Positions 32,994-42,442 are shown, numbered from the stretch's first letter. The stretch is 64,000 nucleotides of DNA from UBA993 sp964485855 (GCA_964485855.1 CAZAKI010000007.1:1-64000); one strand, 5' to 3'. The notes: generated from the letters alone by a model not told the origin. Numbers and translations are program-made.

Positions 32994-34247
32994 TCAAGGC
33001 ATATTTTTGTCAATATAAGTTGTAAGTCTGCCCAGGGAGCTGACATAGCTGCCAAGCTCGTTATCATACCAGCCAAAGATCTTGGCATGGGTAACAGGAA
33101 TACTGATATCGCAGGCAGATTCTACCCCACATTCGCGCATCGTTGTCGTATCAACATTAATAAAACCCGTGCGGGTATGGGTCTCGGTTCCTTCAATAAT
33201 GATCGCAGCCTGGTAGCCGATCAGATCGGCCGAAACATTTTGCTGTTCGCTGAAAACCATCATTCCCCGTTGTGCACCGGAGGCGGCCTGACGGTAAATA
33301 TCGTTGATCAGTTCCCGATTAACCAAAGGTTCACCCACTTCATTTAGCTTTGTTTTAAATGTAACATTGAGCATAATCAGTGAAGAGGTACTGGTCGGGA
33401 TCCGAACCGAGTCGGCCATAAAACCGATCACTTTAATCTCAGGCAAGATTTCCTCCAAAGCCCTGGCAGCTCCAGTCGTTGTTAAGATAATATTATTAAA
33501 GACCGATCGACTCTTACGCAAATCAGAGGCGCCTTCTTTCGGAACCGCATCTAAAATGTTTTGATTATTGGTTGCCGCATGGACCGTAGACATCGAGGCG
33601 GTTATCAGGTGTGCCGTTTCTTTGGTTTCCAGAAGAGGTTTAACCATGTGAGCCAAACCGGTGGTGGTGCAGCTGGCCGCAGAAATCAGATGATGAATTT
33701 GTGGATCATAGCGGTCGTGGTTAACCCCATAGACAAACATGGCGCTGTCTTCTGGAGTCCTAACAGCGGAATCGGCAATTTTGAAGGGGGCACTGATAAT
33801 CACTTTTTCTGCGCCTGACTCCAGATGACCACGGGCACTGCCTTTCGGGGCATCAGCCGCAACTGTTGGATCGATAAAGACTCCGGTGCATTCAACTACC
33901 AGGCGCACCCCTTCCCTGGCCCAGTTTATATCGCGGGGATTACGGTCAACAGTAAGTAACCTGATTGGAATATTATCGATCGAAAAAAGATCCTCTTCAC
34001 GATCGATAATTTCCACTTTAACCTGGCGTCCCGTATAACCATAAAGGAATCGGCTCAGAGAACCATAAGTTGAATCTTTAACAAGATAATCAACCAGGTC
34101 TTCTATTTTTTTGCCCGCCTTGCGACCGGTATTAATTACAAAGGCATTAAAATGGCCGGCTCCAAGATGATTCCACAAGGTGAGTTTGCCGATTCGACCA
34201 GCGCCATTGATCCCTAATATCTTTTTCCCCTGCAGTTGCGTAATCAA
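32994..34247 (-). CDS. Divergent glyceraldehyde-3-phosphate-dehydrogenase-like protein
   Basis: A 417-residue GAPDH-fold protein: NAD-binding NGAGRIGKLT (residues 14-23), catalytic cysteine in SAASCTTTGLAH (family SNASCTTNCLAP), STVHAATNNQ (family TVHAYTxxQ) and C-terminal WYDNELGSYVSSLGRL. It is about 80 residues longer than glycolytic GAPDH, with an insertion after the first strand (AGKKIEDLVDYLVKDSTYG) and changes around the phosphate-binding sites. It overlaps the PPDK-like gene by four bases. It may oxidise a related phosphorylated aldehyde, or be a second GAPDH; not settled. Confidence 0.8.
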   Translation of the reverse strand: MITQLQGKKILGINGAGRIGKLTLWNHLGAGHFNAFVINTGRKAGKKIEDLVDYLVKDSTYGSLSRFLYGYTGRQVKVEIIDREEDLFSIDNIPIRLLTVDRNPRDINWAREGVRLVVECTGVFIDPTVAADAPKGSARGHLESGAEKVIISAPFKIADSAVRTPEDSAMFVYGVNHDRYDPQIHHLISAASCTTTGLAHMVKPLLETKETAHLITASMSTVHAATNNQNILDAVPKEGASDLRKSRSVFNNIILTTTGAARALEEILPEIKVIGFMADSVRIPTSTSSLIMLNVTFKTKLNEVGEPLVNRELINDIYRQAASGAQRGMMVFSEQQNVSADLIGYQAAIIIEGTETHTRTGFINVDTTTMRECGVESACDISIPVTHAKIFGWYDNELGSYVSSLGRLTTYIDKNMP

Positions 34248-37200
34248 TTTATTGCCCCCTTTGAGATATATTTTACCGGGTATTTACCAGCGTAGATCTG
34301 TCCGAGGGTCCCATCGATTGACAACCAATCGCCCGCCATGACACTAGCGCTGCCAAAATAACATTTCTTCTGTTGATCATCTACAACCAGGTCCTTGCAA
34401 TTGACGATGCACACCTTACCAAGTTTTTCTGCCGCTACGGCAGCGTGGGAAGTAACCCCACCGCGACTGGTAACCAAACCGTCGCATTTAAAAATCATCT
34501 GGATATCATCCGGTACGGTATCGGGGCGCACTAAAATTAAGTCGGCCCCGGGATCATTCCTTTTAAAAGTTTCAAGATCAAGTAAATCAAAACAAGCCTT
34601 GCCACTCAAACATCCACCGCCAATTCCTATTCCCCGTCCCAGAGGCTGTAGTTTTTCAGCAGGCAGATCAAAAACAGCCTGCTTTTCAGGCTGGATGATG
34701 TTTTGTTCCCGGATCTGCAGGATATAAAGGTCAGCAGGCTGATCAGACTCAAAAGTAAACTCGATTTCCTGGTTGTTAAACCCTTTGTTTTCAATCAATT
34801 CGACCGCAATATCGCGCAGGCGCTGATAAATTGCTGGAAAATCCTTTTCCAGAGATTGATCACTGTCAGGATAATCGACCAATCGTTGATGCTCGGATAC
34901 CGGCAGTGGATAAACCAGTCCGGCTACAATGTCTTCACCCTGGCTGCAAAGGGTAAAATCACCATAAAGATTAATGCCGGGTTTTTTTAGTTTCGGATTG
35001 TGAGTAAATATAACTCCGGAACCGGATTTTCTTGAGCGGTTCCCCATAACCATCCTTTGCACCAAAACCGCTGTACCCCATTCGTCGGCAATTTGCAGGT
35101 GTTTACGGTAAGCAATGGCGCGGCTGGATGACCATGATTCAATGATGCTGATAATAGCCTGCTTCAGCTGGGTAAAAGGATCATCGGACAGTGCAACACC
35201 ATGTTGATCCAAAATTTTCTTGTATTCAAGCGCCAACTTTTCCATCTGTGCGATGGTGAAAAACATCTTGCGCTCGACCCCGTATTTTTCCTTAACCCTG
35301 ATCATCACGGCATCAAAAGAATCCCGGTTTATTCCATGCGACATACCCCAACTCTGGATGAAACGGCGGTAGCAATCCCAGCCCATCCAGGCCGTCTCCT
35401 GCCTTTTTGCGAGGGAGCGGGCAATTTGATCGGTAATGCCGACATTTAAAAAAGTGCTCATCGCTCCGGGCATTGAAATCGCGGTCCCTGAACGGACCGA
35501 AAGAAGCATCGGTTTCTCGGCACTGCCATACTTTAGTCCACAGCTTTTTTCCATCAGGGCCAGGCTTTCCCTGATCATTTTTTCCAACTCAGCATTGATC
35601 GAGGGATGTTGAAAAATAGTCTCCTTGTGCCGGTATATTTCAGTTGTCAGCACAAAACCCTGCGGAATCGGCAGCTCATAACCGAACATCTTTTTCAAGT
35701 AATAAGCCTTGGCCCCCAAAAAGACCTGGTTATCGATTTTTTCAGTCTTCGTGCCCAACGGGCTGATAGCCAGGTCGGGATTAAAAGACATCATGCTATG
35801 AATATGTTCCTCGGAGTAGTTCTCCAGCATGCTGTTAATCATATTCAGGGAGCTGGCAATAAACGAATCCAGCTCCTGGACCAGGAAGGCCGAAGAAAGA
35901 ATTTCCCGGTAAAATTTTTCCGCCTCTCCCGCAATTACCTGCCGATCAGAGCCAAAAAACTGAGGTAGCACGACATTGATTGTCTCGTCGTAAACCCGAA
36001 TGAAATATTCATTGATCAGCTCGCGGATATGCTGAGCAAGAAAACGAAAAATATTCATATATTGGCCCAGGGTAACACTGCTCGAGGTTAAGCTGTAGCG
36101 AAACATTTCCAAGGTTGAATTATAGTTCTGGCTGACCATCCCATCCAGTTCAAGACCGGTTTTAAAAAGAACCAGCAAGTTATAAATATTATGCAGGGTT
36201 TTTGCAGATATATATTCTAACTTAAAAGCGGTCAGAATCTTGCCAAAGAGATTCGAGGCTAGATGTTCAAGCCGGTACATCATTCCAAGCGCTTCAAATT
36301 TGGGCTCTTTATACTGCCCATACATCGATGGAATCCCCACTGCGATATGTCTTTTATAATATATCGTCTCAATTGCTTCCGTTGCCGATTTATTTAAAAT
36401 AATTTCTTTGAGCAAAGCCATGAAACCAAATATTTTTTCCAGAGCCTTCCGGTACTGTTTTGTTTCCAGCAAAGCTTCCAGGTCTTCTATCTCTTTCTGG
36501 GTAAAGAAGCGGCTCTGTTTTAGAAGCCTGGTAATATTTCTGGTCTCGAAAGAGTACTTTTCTAAGAGAAGCTGGTAAAGCTGAACCAGGCTAAGCACCC
36601 TTTTTCTGTCCCTTTCGTTATCCGGAAATGAGTTTTCAAGATATGCGGAAAGTTCGCTTTCCTTAAGCTTTAGAAGACCTTTGTAATCAATGGCAAAATG
36701 TTCGCAAACCGCCTGCATGATAGCATTTATACCACTGAAATGGCGAGCATCTGCTTTTAGCCAGGCAGCAACATCGGCAGGCAGTATCTCCATCAATGCT
36801 TCAACTTCTCGATCAGTCCAATAGGCAGCGATCATTTCCACCAGCTGAACGTGCGTGTTGTTGCTTTCAGTATGCACCTGCTTGCGTAAAAAATGAATCA
36901 GCCGATCCTGACGGCCGGCCAGCTCATCAATAACTGTACTTACCTCGCGCAGTTTCCCTTCGGCCCCAATTTCGTTAAAAAAGACGGGAAATACCCTGGC
37001 CAGCTGTTTGACCTGCTTATAAACAGGCTCAATATCGGCGTTAAGCAGCCTGGTGATATCCCGTTGAAAAAGGTCAGTATCCGAAATAAAAATCCCGCCG
37101 AGCTTTAAATTTACAACCAGGGCGGAAAGCAGTTTCTTAAATTCGTAAGGCGCCGTTTCAATCAGATCCAGCCAAATCCTGATATTTTTTATATGGTTGG

Positions 37201-38326
37201 CATTGGCTTTTGTCTCCCAGTCGGAGGTGATTTCAATTTCACCGGGACAGATAAAACCGAATTCGATCAACTGTTTCATATAGTGGGCCGTGAGAATCCG
37301 ATCGCCGATCGCCACAATCTCTTTGCCCAGAGTAAAGAGGCAATCCAGCACTGTATCGGTCTGTTGTTCTTTTAACTCGCTGAAAAGACCAAAAAGCAGG
37401 TTAAGATAATTAATCTTTCCCTGGTGGTCAAGTTCGGCCAAGGCCGATTTCAAAAGACGATTCAGGTCATAGAGCAGATGGCGCTTAAGCAGAAACATTC
37501 CCGGCAGATGAAGAATAAACAGAAGATAATAGGTTTTTTCAACCGCCAATTTGAAAGTTTCGCTAAAATGCCTGAAATGGTTGGCAATGTCGTTAAAGAA
37601 AAGGTTCTCTTCAATCTGCGGCCACTGCTCCGCCTGTTCAATACGCTTCAGCTGTTCTGTAAAAAAAGGTTTACCGATTTGGCGAATCTGGTCACTGTAA
37701 TCAAACTGGAACAAATCCTTTTTACCCTCAAACCAAGCTTCAGTTTTGATTGTCTCTATCCAGTAGGAAATGGTTTTAACAAGCGCTGCCTTGGTTAAAC
37801 GACATACGACTGGATTGAATTGCGGCAGACGTGCCGCCCGGGCCAGGTATTTTTTACAGTACCCGGAATTGCGAATCATTAAATACTGATCAGCTTCGAT
37901 CCATGCTTCGATCATCGCCAGGCAGCGTTCGATAATCTTTGGCGGATAATCTTCTTCGTTTAACAGGCGATCAATAAACTTAAAGAGGGTTTTGATCAGC
38001 AGCTCTCGTTCTGATTCTTCGAGCTTTTTTGCCGCGATCTCTTCAAACATCGAAACAAGAAAATAAAGCGCCTCTTCAGCATCATCAAGTGAACTGTAGA
38101 GCCAAAGATCATTTAAGCTAATGGTGTGCAAATTTTCGATGATAAAACTGTAGCTGGGGTGAGGATGGTTATATTCAACAAATAGTTCTTCTGTTCTTTT
38201 ATTAATACCCCAATAGGCTGCAGAAAGCGAAACAAACCAACGCTGCCGATCACTTAGCGTGGCCTTTTCCTGCTTGGTTTCAGCCAGGTTTACTTCCAGC
38301 GCCTCTGATTTGAACCCGCTTTCCAT
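34244..38326 (-). CDS. Giant PPDK-like phosphotransferase (ATP-grasp plus phosphohistidine domain, no PEP barrel)
   Basis: The 1360-residue protein has about 850 N-terminal residues of largely helical sequence that I do not recognise. A PPDK N-terminal ATP-binding domain follows (LGAKAYYLKKMFG, LLSVRSGTAISMPGAMSTFLN, GSGVIFTHNP, about 860-1190). Next is a swivelling phosphohistidine domain with VTSRGGVTSHAAVAAEKLG (histidine near residue 1290), then about 60 residues to the end. The PEP/pyruvate TIM barrel of PPDK and PEP synthase is missing. By analogy with rifampin phosphotransferase and glucan water dikinase, it could move the beta-phosphate of ATP via histidine to another acceptor. ATG 38326 has GGGAG six bases upstream; extension to 38413 is unlikely. 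Confidence 0.8.
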   Translation of the reverse strand: MESGFKSEALEVNLAETKQEKATLSDRQRWFVSLSAAYWGINKRTEELFVEYNHPHPSYSFIIENLHTISLNDLWLYSSLDDAEEALYFLVSMFEEIAAKKLEESERELLIKTLFKFIDRLLNEEDYPPKIIERCLAMIEAWIEADQYLMIRNSGYCKKYLARAARLPQFNPVVCRLTKAALVKTISYWIETIKTEAWFEGKKDLFQFDYSDQIRQIGKPFFTEQLKRIEQAEQWPQIEENLFFNDIANHFRHFSETFKLAVEKTYYLLFILHLPGMFLLKRHLLYDLNRLLKSALAELDHQGKINYLNLLFGLFSELKEQQTDTVLDCLFTLGKEIVAIGDRILTAHYMKQLIEFGFICPGEIEITSDWETKANANHIKNIRIWLDLIETAPYEFKKLLSALVVNLKLGGIFISDTDLFQRDITRLLNADIEPVYKQVKQLARVFPVFFNEIGAEGKLREVSTVIDELAGRQDRLIHFLRKQVHTESNNTHVQLVEMIAAYWTDREVEALMEILPADVAAWLKADARHFSGINAIMQAVCEHFAIDYKGLLKLKESELSAYLENSFPDNERDRKRVLSLVQLYQLLLEKYSFETRNITRLLKQSRFFTQKEIEDLEALLETKQYRKALEKIFGFMALLKEIILNKSATEAIETIYYKRHIAVGIPSMYGQYKEPKFEALGMMYRLEHLASNLFGKILTAFKLEYISAKTLHNIYNLLVLFKTGLELDGMVSQNYNSTLEMFRYSLTSSSVTLGQYMNIFRFLAQHIRELINEYFIRVYDETINVVLPQFFGSDRQVIAGEAEKFYREILSSAFLVQELDSFIASSLNMINSMLENYSEEHIHSMMSFNPDLAISPLGTKTEKIDNQVFLGAKAYYLKKMFGYELPIPQGFVLTTEIYRHKETIFQHPSINAELEKMIRESLALMEKSCGLKYGSAEKPMLLSVRSGTAISMPGAMSTFLNVGITDQIARSLAKRQETAWMGWDCYRRFIQSWGMSHGINRDSFDAVMIRVKEKYGVERKMFFTIAQMEKLALEYKKILDQHGVALSDDPFTQLKQAIISIIESWSSSRAIAYRKHLQIADEWGTAVLVQRMVMGNRSRKSGSGVIFTHNPKLKKPGINLYGDFTLCSQGEDIVAGLVYPLPVSEHQRLVDYPDSDQSLEKDFPAIYQRLRDIAVELIENKGFNNQEIEFTFESDQPADLYILQIREQNIIQPEKQAVFDLPAEKLQPLGRGIGIGGGCLSGKACFDLLDLETFKRNDPGADLILVRPDTVPDDIQMIFKCDGLVTSRGGVTSHAAVAAEKLGKVCIVNCKDLVVDDQQKKCYFGSASVMAGDWLSIDGTLGQIYAGKYPVKYISKGAIN

Positions 38327-38397
38327 TGGTAGCTCCCATCTACAGATTATTCTATTTAAGTATAACATCATTAACAGTCGCTTTTCATGCTCATCGA

Positions 38398-39126
38398 TCA
38401 GGTGATCAGGCAAGCAGCTTCGCGATCGGCAATGACTGTCACATCGCGATGCAGCTGCAGCAGCGATGCCGGTAAAGCGGTAGTAATCAAACCGGATAAA
38501 CTGCCGGCAATAGCTTCGGCCTTATTCTTTCCCGCAGCAAGCAGCAGGATCTTTTTAGCCAGCATGATTGAACCCAAACCCATGGTAATAGCCTGTTTTG
38601 GCACCTCTTCAGTGGAACTAAAAAAACGGCTGTTCGCAGTAATTGTTTCCACAGTAAGATCTACCAGGTGCGTTTGAACCCGAAGCTGATGGTCAGGCTC
38701 ATTAAAACCGATGTGCCCATTTCCGCCAATACCGAGCACCTGTAAGTCAATGCCACCGGCAGCGGCAATTCTTTGGTCGTATTCCCGGCAAAAGTGATCT
38801 AGATCGGAGACCTCGCAGGTTGGCATGTTGATTTGCAGATGATTAATATTAACATGACTAAAAAGATGTTTATACATATAGTGGTGGTAACTCTGCTCGT
38901 GTTCGGCATCCAGTCCGGCATATTCATCAAGGTTAAAAGTGCTTACCCGGCTGAAATCAAGCTGTCCATGACGATTCATCTTTACCAACTCAGCATACAT
39001 GCCTTCAGGAGTCGATCCGGTTGCCAGACCAAGGACGACCTGTGGGTTTTGACTAATTTCAGCGGCTACCATCTCTGCTGCTTTTAGGCTTAATTCCTGG
39101 TAGTCTTCGACGATTATCAAATTCAT
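38398..39126 (-). CDS. nagB: Glucosamine-6-phosphate deaminase
   Basis: A 242-residue protein with LGLATGSTPEGMY, the catalytic STFNLDEYAGL (D in NLDEY) and GIGGNGHIGFNEPDHQL, the NagB signature. It converts glucosamine 6-phosphate to fructose 6-phosphate and ammonia. No nagA or GlcNAc transporter is nearby; instead it is embedded between a nucleotidyltransferase-like gene and the PPDK-like gene, 72 bases upstream of the latter. Confidence 0.93.
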   Translation of the reverse strand: MNLIIVEDYQELSLKAAEMVAAEISQNPQVVLGLATGSTPEGMYAELVKMNRHGQLDFSRVSTFNLDEYAGLDAEHEQSYHHYMYKHLFSHVNINHLQINMPTCEVSDLDHFCREYDQRIAAAGGIDLQVLGIGGNGHIGFNEPDHQLRVQTHLVDLTVETITANSRFFSSTEEVPKQAITMGLGSIMLAKKILLLAAGKNKAEAIAGSLSGLITTALPASLLQLHRDVTVIADREAACLIT

Positions 39127-39142
39127 ATTTATGTTTATCTCC

Positions 39143-40045
39143 TTAAAAAATTTCTTCTTTCTCTTCCGTGGTATAAAAAAGAGCCATTAATCGTTCACGA
39201 TCCGCAGAGGGAGGTGCTATCAACAGCTCCTGCTCAGCTTCAAACCGGTCTAAGACTGCTTTTTCTTCCAGGGCGGCTATTTTTTCCGGTATGCCATTTT
39301 CCACAACGGATTTTTTAACCTCGGCATAAAGTACTTCACTGCCATAAAGATACCGGCCCTCAGCCAGGATTTTTGATGCAACCATCGCCTTAAAATCCCT
39401 GAAAAGCAGCTGCTCTTTTACCAAAGCAAGGTCCTTGATAATATAGTCAAGTTCTTCCTTTGATGCCGGATTCATTAATAAGTTGTATTTTTCGCGATAG
39501 ATCGTACTGTCCAAATCAGCAATCAGTTCTGCCGTTAATCCGGAAGTAACAGTGATAATGTCAAGATCGGATCCCTTGACCAGTTCACCGGTTGAAGACT
39601 CAGGACGTGGTTCAGCATGCGCCATACCGAAAACCACATCTCCGGCAATAATAAAACAGCTTTTTGCTGCCAGCTTTTCACCATCGCGGTGGTTATCAAC
39701 TATGCGGGTAATTGTTTCACGGGCCAGGGCAATTTTTCTGGCGCTAATCGCCATAATCTCTTCGTTGATCTGAGTCGCCATTTTTTGTACTGTTGTTTCC
39801 TGTCCGACCAGACCAATTACGGTATAGTTCAGGAATTCCCGCATGATCGAAGGAGAAAGTCGAGCGTAACCACCGACTTTCTGATCCAATCGTAAATAGC
39901 GGCGGCCGACAGTCTGATGCACTAATTTCGGCGAAGACGCGCAAAACTGCCAGGCAGCAAATATTTCCATCCCGGTTTCGCGCATGAATTCCTTACCGGT
40001 AAGAGGGCCATTTTCAAATATTTCTAGCAAATGGTCCTCCTTCAT
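39143..40045 (-). CDS. Nucleotidyltransferase-like protein, function unknown
   Basis: The 300-residue protein has a helical first half and a central segment GDVVFGMAHAEPRPESS followed by VKGSDLDIITV. This resembles the G-S-D-x-D metal-binding motif of pol-beta-type nucleotidyltransferases, with a helical C-terminal half. I do not recognise a named family. It overlaps the LbetaH gene by four bases (ATGA). The ATG at 40045 has only a weak ribosome-binding site, while TTG at 40030 has AAGGAGG five bases upstream, so the true start may be 15 bases later. Confidence 0.6.
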   Translation of the reverse strand: MKEDHLLEIFENGPLTGKEFMRETGMEIFAAWQFCASSPKLVHQTVGRRYLRLDQKVGGYARLSPSIMREFLNYTVIGLVGQETTVQKMATQINEEIMAISARKIALARETITRIVDNHRDGEKLAAKSCFIIAGDVVFGMAHAEPRPESSTGELVKGSDLDIITVTSGLTAELIADLDSTIYREKYNLLMNPASKEELDYIIKDLALVKEQLLFRDFKAMVASKILAEGRYLYGSEVLYAEVKKSVVENGIPEKIAALEEKAVLDRFEAEQELLIAPPSADRERLMALFYTTEEKEEIF

Positions 40046-40863
40046 GCCCTGTTTTTCAGCTTATGCAGATCATGCTCCTGTTTCACTTTAACAACAGTAG
40101 ATGGAGGATAATAACCTCTGGCTGTGCCATTAGGGTAAAGAAGCACATTCTTGCCAAGCAGGGTGCCCGGTGTGGTTACACTATTACAACCCGTTTCTAC
40201 TCCGTCAGCCAAAATTGCTCCGAACTTGCGCAAACCGGTTTGGTAGACTTGATCATCGATGGTAATTGAAACTTTGGAATCAATCATTTTTAAGTTGGCC
40301 AGCTTTGTGCCGGCTCCCAGGTTAACCTGGCCCAAGATACTATCTCCGATATAGGCAAAATGTCCAGCTTTGCTGCCCCCCAGCATTACCGAGGATTTCA
40401 TCTCTGTTGTGTGACCAACAACACAATCATCGCCGACTAAAACATCCCCGCGGATATATGCACCTTGACGCACCTCGGTTCCGTTACCTATAATCGCCGG
40501 TCCCCTGATTAGGGCAGCAGGCTCTATTACCGTGTTTTTGCCAATAAAGATCTGGTCATCCATTAAAAATGCTCCGGCAAAGACAATTGATGCCCCCTTC
40601 AATTCATTACCGTCTACTAATACTAAAGGCTTTTTCCCGCTGTTATCTATCTGAAAACCTGCTTTGATCACTTTGCCATCATACAAAATAAAAGTCTTGG
40701 CAATCACGGTATCTCCATGGCGAAGCTCTTTTACATTCGGCTGCAGGTTTTCTTTCAGGTAAGGTTTGATCCGACTTAAAGCCTCCCAGACAAATTCAGT
40801 CCCGTTAAATAGATCGGCAAACCGGTTCTGTTCTAGATCAAAAAAATCAACTGCTTTTAACAA
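40042..40863 (-). CDS. Left-handed beta-helix (LbetaH) sugar-nucleotide-type protein
   Basis: The product of about 273 residues has an N-terminal helical segment (NRFADLFNGTEFVWEALSRI) and a hexapeptide-repeat beta-helix from about residue 90 on (IFIGKNTVIEPAALIRGP, IIGNGTEVRQGAYIRG, VLVGDDCVVGHTTEMK, AGHFAYIGDS). This recalls the acetyltransferase half of GlmU or LbetaH parts of nucleotidyl-sugar transferases; no Rossmann nucleotidyltransferase domain is present. AGGAGG stands seven bases before TTG 40863 but only one base before the ATG at 40869, so TTG is preferred. First gene of the cluster at 32.9-40.9 kb. Confidence 0.7.
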   Translation of the reverse strand: MLKAVDFFDLEQNRFADLFNGTEFVWEALSRIKPYLKENLQPNVKELRHGDTVIAKTFILYDGKVIKAGFQIDNSGKKPLVLVDGNELKGASIVFAGAFLMDDQIFIGKNTVIEPAALIRGPAIIGNGTEVRQGAYIRGDVLVGDDCVVGHTTEMKSSVMLGGSKAGHFAYIGDSILGQVNLGAGTKLANLKMIDSKVSITIDDQVYQTGLRKFGAILADGVETGCNSVTTPGTLLGKNVLLYPNGTARGYYPPSTVVKVKQEHDLHKLKNRA

Positions 40864-40955
40864 TTGCATCCCTCCTGCCTCAAGTATAATCAATAAGCTG
40901 TAAATCTGTTGATAATCTAACCTGGTTTGGCTGGGTGTGACTTATCCTGCAATTT

Positions 40956-42413
40956 TTATTGCTCGATACCGGCAATGATTGCAGCAAGTCTTTTCTTCGC
41001 TTCAATATCGGCCTGGCGACCAATCATAATCCTCTGGGCCTGGGGCGAACCGGCGCCATGCATCGATTCAGTGCGATAACTGACGGCAGCAGTACCGAGG
41101 GTAATGTTTTCAATTAGGCGCATCACCCTGATCCGCTGCTCGGTTGATCCTTTCGCCGAACCACGGTAGTATTTTTCGATAAGATGCCCAATTTCCGGAT
41201 GTTTAAAATCTCTCTCCGAGGGCAAAGTCACCATTAATCCACCGGCAATATCTTCTGCCAGGCGGGCAATCTCGTACGGAAAACGGGTTACATTTTGCTT
41301 ACAAACATTAGCCAGTAGTAGATCGATCAGGTAGGTGCCTGAAGCAGTTGCGCTACCCTGGCTGGAACAGGCAATACCGCAAGCATAAAGAGTTTCATTA
41401 AGGTGGATCATCTCAATCAGTTTATCCTTTATATGTGAAGCAGCGGCTGCCCCATTAAATTCAGCGGCCAGGGCAGCGGCACCGATTAGAACATCGCCAA
41501 CCCCCACCTTACAACCACCATAACTCTGGCGGTGATAACCGGCAAAGCGTTCCACAAGAACCCCGGAGTATTGATATTCGCCACACATGAAGACTCTTTC
41601 CCAGGGCACAAAAACATTGTCAAAGACTACCAGGCATTCATGGCCCCCATAAAGACAGTTGCCAACATCAATAGTACCGCCTTCCATTCGACGGGTATCA
41701 CAAGACTGCCGTCCGTAAATATAAGTAATACCTTCCGAGCCGCTGGGCACGGCAAAACAGACAGCGTAATCCGCATCTGCTTCACCCATGGTCAGGGTAG
41801 GCATAACCAGTATTTCATGGGCGGCCAGGGCTCCCGTCTGGTGAGCTTTGGCGCCGCGCACTACAATTCCATCGGGGCGCTTTTCAACTATCCGTAAGTA
41901 AAGATCAGGGTCTTTTTGTTTTGCAGGCTTTAAGGACCGATCGCCCTTCGGATCAGTCATTGCGCCTTCCACCATCAGGTCGTTTTCCTGGATGTAGCGC
42001 AAATAAGTGTGAAACCGCCGATGGTAATCAATCTTTACAGCGTCTTCCAGTTCAAAAGTAACGCTGTCTACTGCATTTAGGGCATCCATGCCAACACAGC
42101 GCTGGAAGCAGGTTGCTGTTTTCTGTCCAAGAAGCCGCTGCATTTTTACCTTGTTGATCAGGTCATCGACCCCCTGGTGCAGATGTGTAAAGCGATTAAT
42201 CGGCTTCCCGTCAAGACTGGACCGGGCAGTCATCAGTTCCTGGTATCGGGGCTCATGAGCCAGCTCGTAACTTTTCGCCACCGAGTTAAGCGAAGGCCGA
42301 ATCAGCGGGTGGTCAACCACATTCTCGATCTTTTCGCCAAAAAGATAAACCCGATAGTTGATAGCACGCAGGGAAGCTAAGTATTCTGCTGCCGTTTTGA
42401 TCGCTTCTTCCAC
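40956..42413 (-). CDS. abfD: 4-hydroxybutyryl-CoA dehydratase/vinylacetyl-CoA isomerase family protein
   Basis: The 485-residue protein belongs to the HpaB/AbfD acyl-CoA-dehydrogenase-fold family. It keeps the 4Fe-4S ligands of AbfD: C102 and C106 (TCFQRC) and H294 and C301 (GYHRQSYGGC), almost at the positions known for the clostridial enzyme (C99, C103, H292, C299). AbfD dehydrates 4-hydroxybutyryl-CoA to crotonyl-CoA by a radical route in 4-aminobutyrate or succinate fermentation. No partner genes are adjacent. The GTG at 42413 lies inside AGGAGGTG; no ATG, GTG or TTG follows soon, so the start is unclear (ATC 42401 would be well spaced). Confidence 0.88.
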   Translation of the reverse strand: MEEAIKTAAEYLASLRAINYRVYLFGEKIENVVDHPLIRPSLNSVAKSYELAHEPRYQELMTARSSLDGKPINRFTHLHQGVDDLINKVKMQRLLGQKTATCFQRCVGMDALNAVDSVTFELEDAVKIDYHRRFHTYLRYIQENDLMVEGAMTDPKGDRSLKPAKQKDPDLYLRIVEKRPDGIVVRGAKAHQTGALAAHEILVMPTLTMGEADADYAVCFAVPSGSEGITYIYGRQSCDTRRMEGGTIDVGNCLYGGHECLVVFDNVFVPWERVFMCGEYQYSGVLVERFAGYHRQSYGGCKVGVGDVLIGAAALAAEFNGAAAASHIKDKLIEMIHLNETLYACGIACSSQGSATASGTYLIDLLLANVCKQNVTRFPYEIARLAEDIAGGLMVTLPSERDFKHPEIGHLIEKYYRGSAKGSTEQRIRVMRLIENITLGTAAVSYRTESMHGAGSPQAQRIMIGRQADIEAKKRLAAIIAGIEQ

Positions 42414-42442
42414 CTCCTGAAAAAGAAAAAATAAAAGTAACT

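Noticed and set aside
40863..40955. Promoter for the LbetaH-to-GAPDH-like cluster
   Set aside because: The gap to the AbfD-like gene is short and no box pair with normal spacing stood out.
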